NCBI GenBank assembly: GCA_036426205.1
Contig: CM071568.1
Coordinates: 47,322,483 to 47,386,482, forward strand
Source of the DNA: Ascaphus truei
Taxonomy: Eukaryota; Chordata; Amphibia; Anura; Ascaphidae
DNA length: 64,000 nt
Reading direction: 5' to 3'
The notes beneath the pieces are model-generated. The model was not told the origin of the DNA and did not search any database. It worked only from the letters and a program-made list of their open reading frames with translations. A program made the position numbers and the translations under genes. This document shows positions 1-11,379 of this stretch, one piece after another (position 1 is the first letter of the stretch; every line of letters begins with the position of its first letter).

Positions 1-1800
1 GCAGCACCTTCCAATTCCACCCATCTTTTCAATTTAGGGTCAGAATGCCATTGAATAATGTGACTTAATTGAGCCGCTTTATAGTATGATTCCAATAGTT
101 TTTGACGAGGAAGATTGACATATTTTTGATTCTCAACAAAGTAAAAATATTTTAAAGCGGCAGAATTTATGGTAGGATCAACTTCCTTTTCAAAGTTTCC
201 ACAGATTTCTTTGAGCATTTCAAATGCCCTAATGGATCTTTTTATTCATTTTTCAGCTCTTACTAAATTACATTTTTGTTTTGAAGGGCATTAGAAAGTA
301 AGGAAATTTCCTGCAATATATCTATCATTAATGTTAAATCGTCTATGAAAGCTTATCATAAAGCTTGCCCCCCTGCAGATGCACTTATCAGAACTCCCTC
401 CTACTGTCTCTGTACGTTCTCCCTACCTACCAATTAGACTGTAAGCTCCTCGGGGCAGGGACTCCTCTTCCTTAATGTTACTTTTATATCTAAATCACTT
501 ATTCCCATGATCTGTTATTTATATTATCTGTTATTTATTTGATTACCACATGTATTACTACTGTGAAGCGCTATGTACATTAATGGCGCTATATAAATAA
601 AGACATACAATACAATACAATATGAAGAATCTGTTGCGGAGACGGAAAGCCATTCCTAAATATTATTTATGTGGAGAAAAATATTCGTATAAAGCTGGAT
701 AGGCATGCCATACAGCAAGTATTGATCTTAAGCTGCCAGCAGCCCATCTTGGTCCCAAAACATACCAATCTTGGTCATTTCTATTCCAAGTTTTTCAGAA
801 ATTTTGAAATGTTCCATTTGATTTTGTTTGATTGTGAAAAATCGTATAGATTTTATTTTTGAACATTTTGAAGTAATTTACCTGTTTTATTTCAGTGAAA
901 GAATCATCTAAGACAAGTTTTAGATTATGATTTAAACAAAGCCAAATGACGATGCCTGGAAAATACTTTGTAAATATTGTGCCCACCCCTGATTTGCAAC
1001 CAAGCATTACAATTGCACCATCAGAACAAAATGCAACCAAATTATTTCTCAAATATCCCATATCAAATCCAACATCACACAAACTTTTTAACAAAGTTTT
1101 GTGTATAGTCTCAACATCCTGTGCTTCCAACTCAATCAAATCGAGGAAAATTGTAGGCGAAAAATAACAATCTTCAACTTTTACAAAAATTATTATCACT
1201 GCTTTATTAGATATGGTTGAAGCTTCATCAATGAGGACACAAAGTTTTAACTTTTTTCTATTATTTGAGTAAATATATATTTTTTCATTTCTGTTGCAAT
1301 GTGATCAACTATTTTTACAGCAGTTTTCTGAGAATGGAGTCCCACTCCCATATCCAAACCATTTTTTACTTGCAGTTCGATCTCATCTTCAATGTCAGAA
1401 AATGACCTACTGTATTACTTTTTGCTATGCTGTAAACTGTATTGAAGATCTTACATGTAGAGCTGATATAGTTTTGGTTAATTTTATCTATGCATTTGGT
1501 AATTAAATCATCAGTACGGCCTTTCAATTGTGCCATACATATACTGTGTGACTTTGATAAAAAGTGTTCATTCTTTTTTTTTTCTGAGAGAAGCTTGCTG
1601 GACAACTTTATTTTTTCCTGATGCTTCAATACTGCAGCCTTTCCATTCATTCGATACATTAATTCCTTTCATGTTTATGGAATCAAATTTTGCACAGTGA
1701 TCACAACCCAGTTTCTTGTTGCGAGCAGCCAAACCATCATATTTTGTTCTGAAATTCCTCGACCTGCTTCATATTCCAGCAGTCAGGAAGAGCAGCTGCT
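1..1800 (-). pseudogene. hAT transposase remnant, KIAA1586-like
   Basis: Decayed hAT-superfamily transposase read leftwards and cut by the left window edge. Pieces in order: a 1,800-1,660 stretch with CWNMKQVEEF-like residues, an open piece at 1,659-1,366, and an open piece at 1,199-795 holding FLDLIELEAQD, the acidic motif FCSDG and the CLNH motif, as in KIAA1586/ZBED-type hAT proteins. More homologous residues follow at 300-1. hAT transposases cut and paste DNA through a DDE-type RNase H fold. Frames change between pieces, stops interrupt them, and a SINE-like insert splits the 3' part, so it is dead. The C-terminal dimerisation domain would lie left of base 1. A host KIAA1586 orthologue is unlikely given the decay. 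Confidence 0.72.
375..624 (+). repeat. Short retroposon (SINE-like) inserted in the hAT remnant
   Basis: A 250-bp unit with a GTAAGCTCCTCGGGGCAGGG core, a GGCGCTATATAAATAAAG 3' end and an ATACA-repeat tail ending near 624. This 3' end is typical of short retroposons dispersed in amphibian and fish genomes. It interrupts the hAT transposase homology, so it inserted later. The family name is not certain. Confidence 0.6.
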
Positions 1801-1814
1801 CGATCTTCACGCTT

Positions 1815-1990
1815 GTATTGGAAGTGGATATTTAATCACCTCTTGGTGTTAGATGCTCACCGGGACTTCATTCAAAATTGCAGATGCAGCTGCTGAATCT
1901 TCATCTCTGATTTGTGCAGTATTGGAAGTGGACATTTCATCACCTCTTGGTGTTAGATGTTCACTGGGATCTTCATTCGAAATTGCAGAT
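1815..1990. repeat. Imperfect direct duplication of about 71 bp
   Basis: The segment 1,815-1,885 recurs at 1,919-1,990, both beginning GTATTGGAAGTGGA and ending AAATTGCAGAT. It lies upstream (N-terminal side) of the hAT remnant. It may be a local duplication within the transposon's 5' region. Confidence 0.75.
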
Positions 1991-2196
1991 CTCGTTTTTT
2001 TTTTATCAAATAATGTAATAAAAGTTGTTGTCGCTTAATTTTGTAGCTATTAAACAGGAATTCAAAGGTTAAATGAGCATTTATCTCTATGAAAAGACGA
2101 GTTAACGACAGTGTTTAGTTTGGGCAATAATCATCTGTGGAATAGCGCGATCAATAATTGTGACCCCGAAACATGAATATCAATGATCTGTAAATA

Positions 2197-2374
2197 CAGC
2201 TCAACCTCGTTCTAGCGCAATCCGCGACAACGCGGATCGCTTATAACGCGGTATGAGCATGGCTCCTGATTTAAAAACATCAGACCTTTTTTTTTAGTGA
2301 AATGGGCACAACGTAAGGCTAACGCTGTCTCATTATGTGGACCCTGAGTACCGCGTTATAATGAGGTTCAGCTG
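2197..2374. mobile_element. Tigger/pogo-like MITE with TA target duplication
   Basis: A 178-bp element starting CAGCTCAACCTCG and ending with its near complement (GAGGTTCAGCTG), flanked on both sides by TA. The inner TIR continues with AACGCGG-type sequence (AACGCGGTATGAG left; complement of GAGTACCGCGTTATAA right). TA duplication and this TIR style fit the Tc1/mariner superfamily, pogo/Tigger branch. It has no coding capacity. Confidence 0.7.
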
Positions 2375-2509
2375 TACTGATATTTTTCACACAACCTGTG
2401 CTCTACATTGTCATTTTCTGCATCAAAATAACCAAATATTAATGTCTCTGCTAATAGAGGGGTTTATTTAGGAGCCCATGTCAGACATGTGTTAAGTTTC
2501 TCAAGTACT

Positions 2510-2902
2510 GCACCGACACACTTTATTCGAGCAAATACCCAGTATGTACCTGGCAGATACCTGGAATGCGCCGCTCCTCACCTCTGACAAGCCCCGTTGC
2601 GTTTGCCTTCCCAGCCTGGGTTCATGCCTGGCTGACGGGCGGCTGATCTGTTAAATGATAATGATTAGGATTTAATAGGCTGCAATGCTTCGCGTGTCTA
2701 CCAGATGGCATAAATTCATGAATTGTAATGCAGTATATATATATATACTGTGCAGTATTGCAGCCAGCGGGAATAAAATGCTTCAATCCCTGCTTTGAAA
2801 ATACCTCAATGCACTCGGGCAGAAAACAGTCACAAACCTCAATACACCCGGGTATACCCGAATTCGTGGGACTAGCCGAGCTCGAATAAAGTGTGTCGCC
2901 AG
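2510..2902. mobile_element. Small non-autonomous TIR element related to the 9.7-13.7 kb unit
   Basis: Perfect 17-bp terminal inverted repeats GACACACTTTATTCGAG at 2,515-2,531 and 2,881-2,897 bound a ~390-bp noncoding element. Its interior at 2,669-2,731 matches, inverted, the 62 bp at 13,490-13,551 (about 55 of 62 positions by eye, no gaps). Weaker homology continues outward from that block. This makes it a probable deletion derivative of the larger unit carrying the BEN and forkhead ORFs. The superfamily is not assigned. Confidence 0.7.
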
Positions 2903-3654
2903 TGTATACCAACCCTACAGTATTTTATAGAACAACATTCTACAAATAAGATATACAATTTCCCCTTTAAAGGAATCACCGGCTAGATAGAATATTGTAT
3001 AGGGGGTGCAGTGTGTTAGTATATCACCAGCAGTGTGCGTTATCAGCCTGGATATACTCTGGGAAACTAGAGCCAAGCACAGAGAACCTGAACAGAACCC
3101 GGGGACCCAAATCAGGGGCACCGGAACCTAACTTGGGCCAAGCTCAGAAAACCTAAACCAAACCGGGGAACCCACACAACCCCGGGAGGAACCTGCACCA
3201 ATCCCGGGGGGAACCTGGAAACCCCAGAAAATGTGCATAAAACGTGTCCCACTTCGCCCTCTGGCTCTGTTTTTCCTCATTCTGTTCATCTGCGTAAAGT
3301 ATTGGCTTCACAGAAATTAATTATGCAACTATCTGGCATTTATTTTTGTGTCTGCATACTGCCATTTTAATACTTTTGGTCTATGTGCCCCCTTTTTGCA
3401 CAACCATTATCCTATGTTCTCAATGATATAATATCTGACAATGTTTGGGGAAATATATGAGCAAACAATTATTGCTTAAGTTATTGCTGAAATGTTCTAT
3501 GCTATGCTGTGATCACAATAATGAAAAGCTGCGGACGGCATCCTTGAGTGGCACGTTTGCCCTTGCATATTGTGAGTGTGAACTTTGCTGCTTTCTATCA
3601 CTGTTAATAAAGTTTTATGCGGAGTACACTAGGCTGTCTTTATTTTTCTCTACC
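2903..3654. other. Unassigned noncoding stretch
   Basis: No gene seen. A run of CCCGGGGA/ACCTGAAC-like repeats lies at about 3,080-3,230, and an AATAAAG polyadenylation-type signal at about 3,607 may end an unidentified retroelement. Confidence 0.4.
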
Positions 3655-3806
3655 TACGGCTGCTGCGGTGCATGCTGCCCCTGCGAGGACGCCGATCAGG
3701 GTGAAGAGGGCCATCTTGGGAACCACGTGGGGTCCGTGGACATCAAGGTGAAGAAGAAAGGAGCCTGGAACAGATTCTCTCCCCTGAATCAACAAGAGTC
3801 TACCTT
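3655..3806 (+). other. GC-rich exon-like segment with splice-donor consensus
   Basis: About 150 bp of GC-rich sequence inside AT-rich DNA, open in the plus frame that ends at 3,810. A GTAAGTAGG donor-like site begins at about 3,807. The residues include a cysteine-rich start (GCCGACCPCEDADQ) and a basic patch (DIKVKKKGAWNRF). I do not recognise a family. On the other strand the same DNA reads as a short hydrophobic peptide (MALFTLIGVLAGAACTAAAV). It could be an exon remnant or part of an unknown repeat. Confidence 0.25.
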
Positions 3807-3810
3807 GTAA

Positions 3811-5290
3811 GTAGGGATATTCTTCTCCTGGTTAGGGTATTGTAGTCTATATACTGCGCAATGGTGTGTTTTTGTTTTTATTTGTAATTACAGACATCAT
3901 CTGGGAAATCACACCTGGAAGAAAATCTACCTCATTACATATGTTGGTGTATTACTCCACTATCAGGACTGTCACTCCATCCAGGACTGTCTTTTGATAT
4001 GGTATTGTGATCATCATTTTTTGCGCCGGGGACATTATCATTGTATTTGTATTGTTAATTGGATTTGAACGGTCTATTGCTTACTGCCCCCTTGGCTGCA
4101 TTTGTATCTACACGTATTTCATTTGGGTTTGGTGTAATCACTCAAATTCACAGTATTTCACTTGGATCAAGCGCTGATAGAGAGTTTTTTTAGTTAGTTT
4201 GTAGTCTATATGTGTTCAGAATAGCCTGAATATTATCAGTGGTTTAACAGAGTTTTTGGGGTGGTTGTTTGAATCACTTTTAACTCTATCAACACTTCTA
4301 GAATTGAAGGGTTTAACTCATTATCAGACTTTTAATAGGGTGTATCATGAAGATTAATAATTTCAGTGCTGGTGCATTGTGGATCCCACTGGAGGATTTC
4401 ATTTTATTTACAGAAACTCTACTTCAGAGATTGCATATTACCACAATAATGTTGAATGGCAAATGATGCTGTAAACACAGTGTCATTGCATTTCTCAGGT
4501 AGAAAGCTCATTATTCGGGTCTATCTATGAATATGTATTTCAATACCTCTTAATATTACTATTCACCTCCCAAGGAGGTATATTTGTCAGAGTAGCCTGC
4601 TCAATATTGGTTTACATTTACATAAAGTACCATATCCCAATCTTCTTCTCTTCCTTCCTCTCTCTCACCTATTTTAGATGTAGTTACTTGACACATAACT
4701 ATTTTAGTATTATATTTCCACAGTTTTATCTGTAATTATGAATACAGATTAAGTCATTTGTACTTACAGCGATTTGCTCCTTAAGTGAATGAATGAGCAT
4801 ATCTCTCTGTATGTGTTTTATATGTTGTCACTTTATCAGATGCATCTCTTTATGGGTTTCTGGCCTTTTTATTATTCAATGGAAAGGGTTAAGTACCATA
4901 CCCAAAAATTATTTGGGTGCCACTTTAAACCTGCTTTTGCCATTATAAGAAATTCACAGAAATAACATTATGATAATCATGATCTGGCTATTAGTAGCGT
5001 CTACTTTTGGAGTGACCAATTTATCGTAACGTTATTTCTCTGCTCTAAGATTAGCAAAGGTTTGTGGATCTGCAATGATAGGCTAATGGCTCATTAGCAT
5101 CTCATTTGTTTTTGATTAGGCCTACCATCCATCAAAAGTTATCGATACGCGGGAGGCGCATGTGCGGCAGCTATGGGAATGAAGGCTTAGTTTCTGAGCT
5201 CTGTTCCTACCGGCACTAATAAAGTATCGATTCAGCATAAAAAATGCTTCTACACGGCGGACACAGCTAAATACAGTTAGCGGAACACAT
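3811..5290. other. AT-rich region without recognisable features
   Basis: No ORF, TIR pair or repeat that I could assign. A GC-richer stretch from about 5,140 (ATCGATACGCGGGAGGCGCA) may be the 5' untranslated part of the LINE-like fragment that follows. Confidence 0.4.
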
Positions 5291-5294
5291 CAGG

Positions 5295-5399
5295 ATGATG
5301 ACCCTGTCACAATCTAACAAAATATCGTCAGTTCTGACCGACTATTTTCAAAAAAACAAGATGGCGCGAGCGGGAGGATCCAGGGCTCCAACCCCAAGC
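5295..5399 (+). pseudogene. Possible LINE ORF1 start
   Basis: Short open stretch with MMTLSQSNKISSVLTDYF followed by QKNKMARAGGS. The S/T-x-x-x-TDYF-x-K style and the basic, proline-rich continuation resemble the beginnings of L1/Tx1-type ORF1 proteins. The frame runs directly into the fold-back element at 5,399, so only about 35 residues survive. The evidence is stylistic only. Confidence 0.3.
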
Positions 5400-5912
5400 T
5401 GGGGGAGGACACAAAGCGCAAGCACTCCTCTCCAGGGTGGGGATTATCACAGGGAATCAGATAACAACATTGGCAGCATATGTAGGAAGGAAAAAATATA
5501 TATAGCGTTTCATCAGCTGTTTTCTCTGCGTCTCCCCGCTGAAATATCTCTCACTGACACCAACTACGGAGCCAGACGATCCCTCCCTTACCAGTGGAGG
5601 ATTGGAGGAACAGGTTTGTGAAGTCAGACGCCGCCTGAAGTGCAGAAGTGAGAGACGAGGAAAGCTGAATAGAGCCAAGCAGAGCTGCGTCTCTACTGAA
5701 CCCAGAGTGGATAAACTGCCTTACTTTATTCTGGAGCATGTGAGTGAATTGGAGCTCCCTGCTCTAGTACTTTTTGTTAATTAAAACTGTGTCACACTAT
5801 ATTTTCTTTTTTCCTTCTTACATACAGTATGCTGCCAACGTCGTTATCTGATTCCCTGTGATAATCCCCACCCTGGAGAGGAGTTCTTGCACTTTGTGTC
5901 CTCCCCCAGATG
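5399..5912. mobile_element. Fold-back element with ~70-bp terminal inverted repeats
   Basis: Left arm 5,399-5,470 starts CTGGGGGAGGACACAAAG. It is matched in inverse orientation by 5,836-5,912 ending CTTTGTGTCCTCCCCCAG. The 360-bp interior has overlapping small ORFs on both strands but no recognised protein. No clear target duplication is seen. It interrupts the LINE-like fragment. Confidence 0.75.
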
Positions 5913-6167
5913 TTACTTTGAGAGATTGAGAAATCTCTCACACCAGCTGCATCTCCTCTTGGTGATATTTATATTTTATTATTTTTTATGTATTAATATA
6001 TTTTTAAAGGTTTGCGCTTACTTTCCTTGCTCAAACCCAAAGCGAAGGCTCCGACTCTGAGGGAGAGGGATTAGAGGATATGAGAGCACAGACATTGACA
6101 TACTTCACACTTGACTGATTGCTCGTGGCAAATAATAAAATGCAGGACTTCATCCCCTTTGTAACTC

Positions 6168-6614
6168 TTACCCTTGTGCTCGGGAGGTACTTGGCTTGTT
6201 CCCTGCCGTAAGGCCTAAACTAGCAGTCTCTTTTATAGAGTTAGTGATGCCCAAGGATAAATTAACCTCTCGGGAATACAGTTCAGGTTTCTGAAATAGG
6301 AACCCGCTACTGTGCACTGCATACTTCTTCCATACATATCTGATCAGGATTTCACTAGGGACCTTCTGGTTGGGCCGATACAAACATGCTCCGGAATTAC
6401 AATCACTGAGAACTCCTTGCCACAAGCATGCTTCCTCCTGTTCAGCAGTGAGAACAATCTCAGACCTACAAACATGCATGCTTTCTCCAGCCGGGCAAGC
6501 AAGAAGACATCCAATCCACGGCCGCATTACAGCAGACCCGAGGTGCAGCAGAGGCAATCCCGAGATGAAGGCAGCACGCCGCCGCATGTGGAGAGACAGC
6601 CAGGGAGAACGCAC
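6168..6614 (-). other. Unidentified 148-residue ORF
   Basis: The longest open frame of the 6-7 kb interval, starting MRSPWLSLHMRRRAA. It has no motif I recognise, and the plus strand is also open over much of it, so it may be chance in a GC-richer repeat. A TATAAG-type box lies upstream on the minus strand near 6,617. It is listed only because it is the one sizeable ORF in this gap. Confidence 0.15.
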
Positions 6615-6719
6615 TTATAGTGGTTCCTACTTACAGGCACAAGTCCGCAGGACTGATCGTGAGCAGGATTCCAGTTTTAATTTAAACTTGGAGAGTCGAG
6701 TCCAATAGGATCATTTGGA

Positions 6720-7964
6720 GCAAATAGAATCCAGCTCATTTCCAAGCTTTTTAGCTTTTGCAGCATTTTATTGTATTATATACATGTTAATAAATTGTAT
6801 CCTCAAGGAGGGTTTCTAATGCCACACTGCACTGGTTGGCATTTGTTTAATCTCAGTCACTCATCTCCTTAAGTGTCAAAGGTAAGGCTTTTCTCTTGCC
6901 ATTCACATATCCAATCATGATTGGATGAGACTATGAGCAGAAATGCTTGGACCGTAGAAACCAGCTAATCACATCTGGAATCATCTAAGAGTTTGGTTGG
7001 CTCAATATACTCTTCTTTAGGACTGTCATCACTGGACCATATAGGTCAATTGCATATCCAAGATACTTAAAGGGCACCTTCCTTAACTGAAAATAATAAA
7101 CAGGACACTCTTAATACATATCTATACACTTTCACATATTTAGAAAACTCACGGTGAGGCCCTTTGAAGAACTCTGAAGGACCTGCTTCTAGAACATTGG
7201 GTGGATTTATATATACTCTTCTATCCCCACAGTGAAATCACTGGTCACAAGACATACTGAGGAGTGTCTATCCTTACTGCATAGTCATCCCACATCACAT
7301 AATGGGGAGGGCAGTAACATGAGTGGTCCACACAGTCAACCCACTAAGGCTGTTAACCCCTTACATTACTTAGTAGTCCCCAGAGACAGGGGGGGGGGGG
7401 GAGAGCTCCATATAGTATCGTAAAGTTTATTACTGTACAGTATATGTAAAAAAGGAAATCTAAAAATACAGAATAATGCTTTTGAAATAGAACAAAATGT
7501 ACCCATGGAAATGGGCCCACACCATGGTTACAATGAAATACACCACAGCCTGTGTGAATTATATCAATAAAGTACAGATTTAATTTTAAATCTCATAATA
7601 ATATTTTTCGGTATCAGAATTAGTGTTGATCAAGAGTTTTGGTCTCAGATGACACAGAAAATGCTTTTCACTGAAATTGTTATGGTACTAAAAGAATTAC
7701 ATTGTTCTGTATTGCCTTGAAATAATGTAGTTTTATCTTGAAATAATGTTGCGTTAACCCTGTCCTAAAGAGCTGAATTACCATTATTTTTGCATTTGAT
7801 TACCTTCAGGAATAAGACATTAAAAATCCAGGCATAATAAGATATGTTTCATCTTTTAATATGTACTTTGCTTACTGTAGCTCCTCTCTAACATCTCTAA
7901 CTGTCACAGCCACAGACAGGGAAATACTATAGCTGTTTAGATTAAAGTCAAAATACATAGGAAG
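6720..7964. other. Noncoding, with a G13 tract
   Basis: No gene or repeat family recognised. A homopolymer run of about 13 G lies at 7,389-7,401. Confidence 0.4.
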
Positions 7965-8240
7965 CTAATAAATAATAAAATAATAATAGAAATTATTATT
8001 ACCATTAATAATAACTGTGCTTAATATCATGGATAATAATATTAATAATAATGATTGCAATTAATATTAAAATAAGAGCAAATAATATAGTTAATAATTA
8101 TAATAAAATCAGCGCTGTACATACAGTATAACCTTTGCAGGTACGAGTTCCCGCTCCTACTTGGTCAAGCTCACAAGGAGATCACACTGGGATTTGAACC
8201 AGGCTCTGTTGCAATGTCATTGTTTGCTGAGTTAGTCACC
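7965..8240 (-). repeat. tRNA-derived SINE with (AAT)n tail
   Basis: On the minus strand the head (8,240 to about 8,180) has an A-box-like GACTAACTCAGC and a good B box GGTTCAAATCC, the internal RNA polymerase III promoter of tRNA genes. The body ends with TGTACAGCGCTG and runs into an AAT/AATA-rich tail at 8,105-7,965. The anticodon arm is not preserved, so this is a SINE, not a tRNA gene. Confidence 0.6.
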
Positions 8241-8463
8241 ACTAGGGATGAGTGTTACAGTCCAAATCCATTTCCCAGAATCCTGCGGTACATTCTTAAA
8301 AAATAATACCAATACAAATATATGGTTCCCAGCACACAATAGAGAGAAAGAGAATTAATGATGAGCAAAAGGTGTGTATTTAATGTGTATACAAATAAAT
8401 ACACAAACAAATGCTAAGGGATGGAGAATGCAAATGTAAACACTATTATAGGTGCGAATAACA

Positions 8464-8640
8464 CTTGAGGGGAAAAGGTACACTGGAGGCTAAGAAATGT
8501 GGACAGCGAGGGGAGGGAAAACAGAAGCAGGGAGGGTGGATGGGGTGAGGGGTTGGGGAAGGGAGGGAATGAAAGGGAAAAACAAAGAATGTGGAGGAAA
8601 CAAATGAAATACAAGTAGAGGGGGGCAACATTTCAGGGAA
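8464..8640. repeat. Purine-rich (G/A) tract
   Basis: Roughly 175 bp that is almost entirely G and A on the plus strand (GGGAGGGAAAAC and GGAAGGGAGGGAATGAAAG style). Such tracts can form triplex (H-DNA) structures. Reverse-strand ORFs here are low-complexity Pro/Ser/Phe and not real. Confidence 0.6.
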
Positions 8641-8659
8641 TGAACCCCTTCTTCTGGCC
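8622..8659 (-). ncRNA. Degenerate hammerhead-ribozyme-like motif
   Basis: Minus-strand order: CAGAAGA (for CUGANGA), an extra A, helix II GGGG/CCCU closed by a short loop, GAAA, then a short UG-rich palindrome. Helix I could pair GGC with GCC. The U4-to-A change in the core should impair cleavage. It belongs to the same motif family as the better copies at 35.3 and 48.8 kb. Confidence 0.4.
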
Positions 8660-9705
8660 TGTTCCCTACAGTCTGAGTGACCACAGGTTCTTCCCTCTCC
8701 CTTGATCCAAACCTCCAGGTAACGCTAAACAAGTCAACACCCAGCTAGCAAGGTAAAGGACTCTATCACAGAACGAGTGTGTGTGGGGGGGGGGTGGAGG
8801 GGGTTATAACTATCCGTGCCCTGATTGCACAGTCCTAAGTATGAGTCAATTGAGAAAGGGGAATGAGCCCAAGTCTACCTAATCACTAAACTAAAGTGTG
8901 ATAGTTCAAATGGCACTATACAGCAGGGTAGAGCAAAATTGCACAAAAATAAAAAAAGAAAAAATACTTCCGCTCTCCAAATGTATGAAAATATATATAT
9001 ACAGATATAGGGTGCATACAGGAATAATGAAAACATAGGGAGGGAGGGAGGTTAATGAGATAACCAATAAGAATCCTATGTGCACTCGCTACCAACAATA
9101 GAGGACTAGGAAAAATTAAATCCTTGGGAAAACCCTATAGCCACTCACTAAATATAATTGAAAACACTTTATTTAACATATATGCAAAAAGAACAAAACT
9201 GTCTTATATAAAAGAAACAGGGAGTTGATGCGGGAGTGTGAACAACCTATGTAATTGTAACTGACAGACAGCCTGTCTATTCCTATATATTTAGGTAGGG
9301 GACAAGGAGTGTACAGTATAATACATCAAGCTCACTTTGAAGCACATGAAAATGTCTGAAGGTATACATAGTATATGATTTGTTAGTGAACGCTAGATGT
9401 ATTACGTTCCTTGAAATCACCTTAAAACGCTTCACATCACTGTGTTTGGTTAGCATTGCTGCGAGTAGAAAGAAATACAAACACAAGAATGTATATTCGA
9501 TGTTTAGTCGATGTGTATTCAATGTGCAGTGAATCCACAAAATGGATGGTGTATTTATACGTTAATGACTCACATTTGCGTACGCCCACTTTCAACACCT
9601 GTACCTCGTCGCCATGTATTAAAGGTTACACACTTTGCATAGCCCACCACTCGATGATCTTTATCTGAACTTGCCCTTGTCCAGATACTGCATTGTGCCA
9701 TCTGC
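8660..9705. other. Unassigned; possible upstream region of the BEN gene
   Basis: No ORF recognised. A TATTTATAC box-like sequence at about 9,551 lies 160 bp before the first methionine of the downstream gene and could be its promoter. The left boundary of the 9.7-13.7 kb unit must be in or near here, but I found no inverted repeat to define it. Confidence 0.3.
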
Positions 9706-9709
9706 TTCC

Positions 9710-11200
9710 ATGGATCAACCCCGATTCTACGGACGCAGGAAGCCACACGCCTCTGACGTGCCTATCACACAGAAAAAGCGTAAGGCAGCAGCCGTTTCCA
9801 CGCCAAGGCCAAAGCGACAGGCTAAGGCCAATAACGAAAACCTTCTGCTGACCCGAAAGGCTAAGGGTTTTAATAGACTTAAGCCTTATTATGTCAAGAA
9901 GCAATACGGTGATGTACACTCAACGCAAAACAAATGGCAGCCAACCCATCGAACCCGCAGACCACTTCCTCCAATACGCTTCAACGATTCTGCCTTCCGC
10001 TCTCCCGGATATCTTCAGCCCGTCTTCTCCACTACTCGTCCTCGACGCTGTCGCCGCCCTCCCGGAAACCCACAGGCCATCTTCGCCACTGCTCTTCGAC
10101 GACGCTGCCACAGGTGCCCCTGAGATCCACGGGTCACTTTCTCCATTGCGCTTAGACGACTCTGCCGCTTCTCGCCGGAAATCCAGAGGTCACTTTCTCG
10201 ATCCCTCTTCGACGACGCTGCCGCTTCTCCTCTCCCGGAAATCCACAGGTCACCTCCTTCACCCTTCTTCGGCGACGCTGCCGCTTCTCTCCATGGAACC
10301 CCCTCTCATCCTCCGTAGCACCCATCCACCCAGATATCCACAGCACGCCATGCACAAGAAGCAGCTCGTTAGACCGGATGCTGAATGGGATAAGTGTGAT
10401 ATCCCCGGGAACTTTATTGTGCTGGCAAAGATAGATCTGCTTCTGGAGACCATGCTAAATATGGAACAACGGATGATAAATATGGATCAACGGATGGATC
10501 GACGGATGGAGAAGATAGAGGCTGACATAGCGGGGATACATAATTTGCTCGGTGTTCATGCCCCTGTATCCCCGACGCCGGAGCAGGAGGGTGGCATGGA
10601 TGTGATGGATGGGAGCATCGACCACCTTCCATCACAAGCGCACCCCCTCCACCAGAAGATTTTGTGTACATGTATGCCGTTGAGGAGAAGTATAACATGA
10701 CAACCCCGTCAAGACCACGCCGGGAGACAACATCAAGGCGACCAAGACAGGAGGAAAGCTTCCTCCCAGACAACCTACCCTCACCCGCTGCCACAAGCAC
10801 ACCCGCTCACAGAAGAACACCCGCTTCCAGAACCCAACCTACATTCGCTTGCATCGATACGGTGCCCGACATCATCCTGCGCGATCTGTCATTGGCACTC
10901 AGGGAGAAGTATAGGGTGATGAGTGCTGGTGTACTCCACAAGTATGCCTTGTTAATTTTTAAGCACCACATATCCTACTCGAGGTACTGCGAGTGGGCCT
11001 TCAAAGTGAACTACGAAGGAAATCGCGAAAAAAAGGCGCTTCCTGACAATTTAAGAAAGACCATTCTTGATGAATTGCGGCGTTATTTTGCAATTACAGA
11101 TCCTGTAATGAAAGGCGTTCGAGACTGCATCAACGGCATTTTGCGCCATGCAAGGCATCGGCCATGGAAGGACAATCTGGTGGGGTACGCATTTGCGTGA
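9710..11200 (+). pseudogene. Coiled-coil and BEN-domain protein gene, two frameshifts
   Basis: Three overlapping frames make one protein: (1) 9,710 to ~9,900, a very basic start (MDQPRFYGRRKPH, then QKKRKAAA and RPKRQAK, NLS-like); (2) ~9,905 to ~10,635, 19-residue tandem repeats, then a coiled coil (IDLLLETMLNMEQRMINMDQ onwards); (3) ~10,640 to 11,200, a Ser/Pro/Arg linker and a C-terminal BEN-like domain (LIFKHHISYSRYCEW, KKALPDNLRKTILDELRRYF, GVRDCINGILRHAR). BEN domains bind DNA or chromatin and occur in NACC and BEND proteins, some poxviruses and some mobile elements. The gene converges on the forkhead gene, and AATAAA signals follow. The two frame changes make this copy probably inactive, unless the first is an intron. 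The domain call is by eye. Confidence 0.55.
10001..10290. repeat. 57-bp in-frame tandem repeat, about five copies
   Basis: Units start near 10,001, 10,060, 10,117, 10,174 and 10,231. They share GGAAATCCACAGGTCAC and TTCGACGACGCTGCCGCTTC cores. Fifty-seven bases equal 19 codons, so copy-number change keeps the BEN-gene frame. The encoded repeat is rich in Ser, Pro and Leu, and its function is unknown. Confidence 0.75.
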
Positions 11201-11238
11201 GTGTTCAACTGTTGTAAATGTTTGGTTAATGTTTTGTT

Positions 11239-11319
11239 CCAGTCCCCGAGGGCCTCAAACAGGCCCGTTTTTCAAGGTTGTCTTGAAAACCGGGCCTGTT
11301 TGCGGCCCTCGAGGACTGG
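11239..11319. repeat. 81-bp long hairpin, copy 1
   Basis: Nearly perfect palindrome. CCAGTCCCCGAGGGC opens and GCCCTCGAGGACTGG closes it. Inner arms CAAACAGGCCCG and CGGGCCTGTTTG lead to a TTTTCAAG/CTTGAAAA apex. It begins about 40 bp after the BEN stop codon and ahead of the AATAAA signals, so it would be in the 3' untranslated RNA. Confidence 0.85.
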
Positions 11320-11379
11320 AGTGGTGCTGGCCTGACTGACTGTTCTGCACACCATCCCACTGTAACTGTTTTGTCCTGC

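Noticed and set aside
1..1800. Host KIAA1586/ZBED gene on the minus strand
   Set aside because: Frame changes, stops and a retroposon insertion show a decayed transposon copy.
8105..8240. A tRNA gene
   Set aside because: Only A and B boxes are present and no cloverleaf can be drawn; it has a SINE body and tail.
9920..10453. Minus-strand Arg/Gly/Glu-rich ORFs opposite the BEN gene
   Set aside because: Shadows of the 57-bp coding repeat; no start context or motif.
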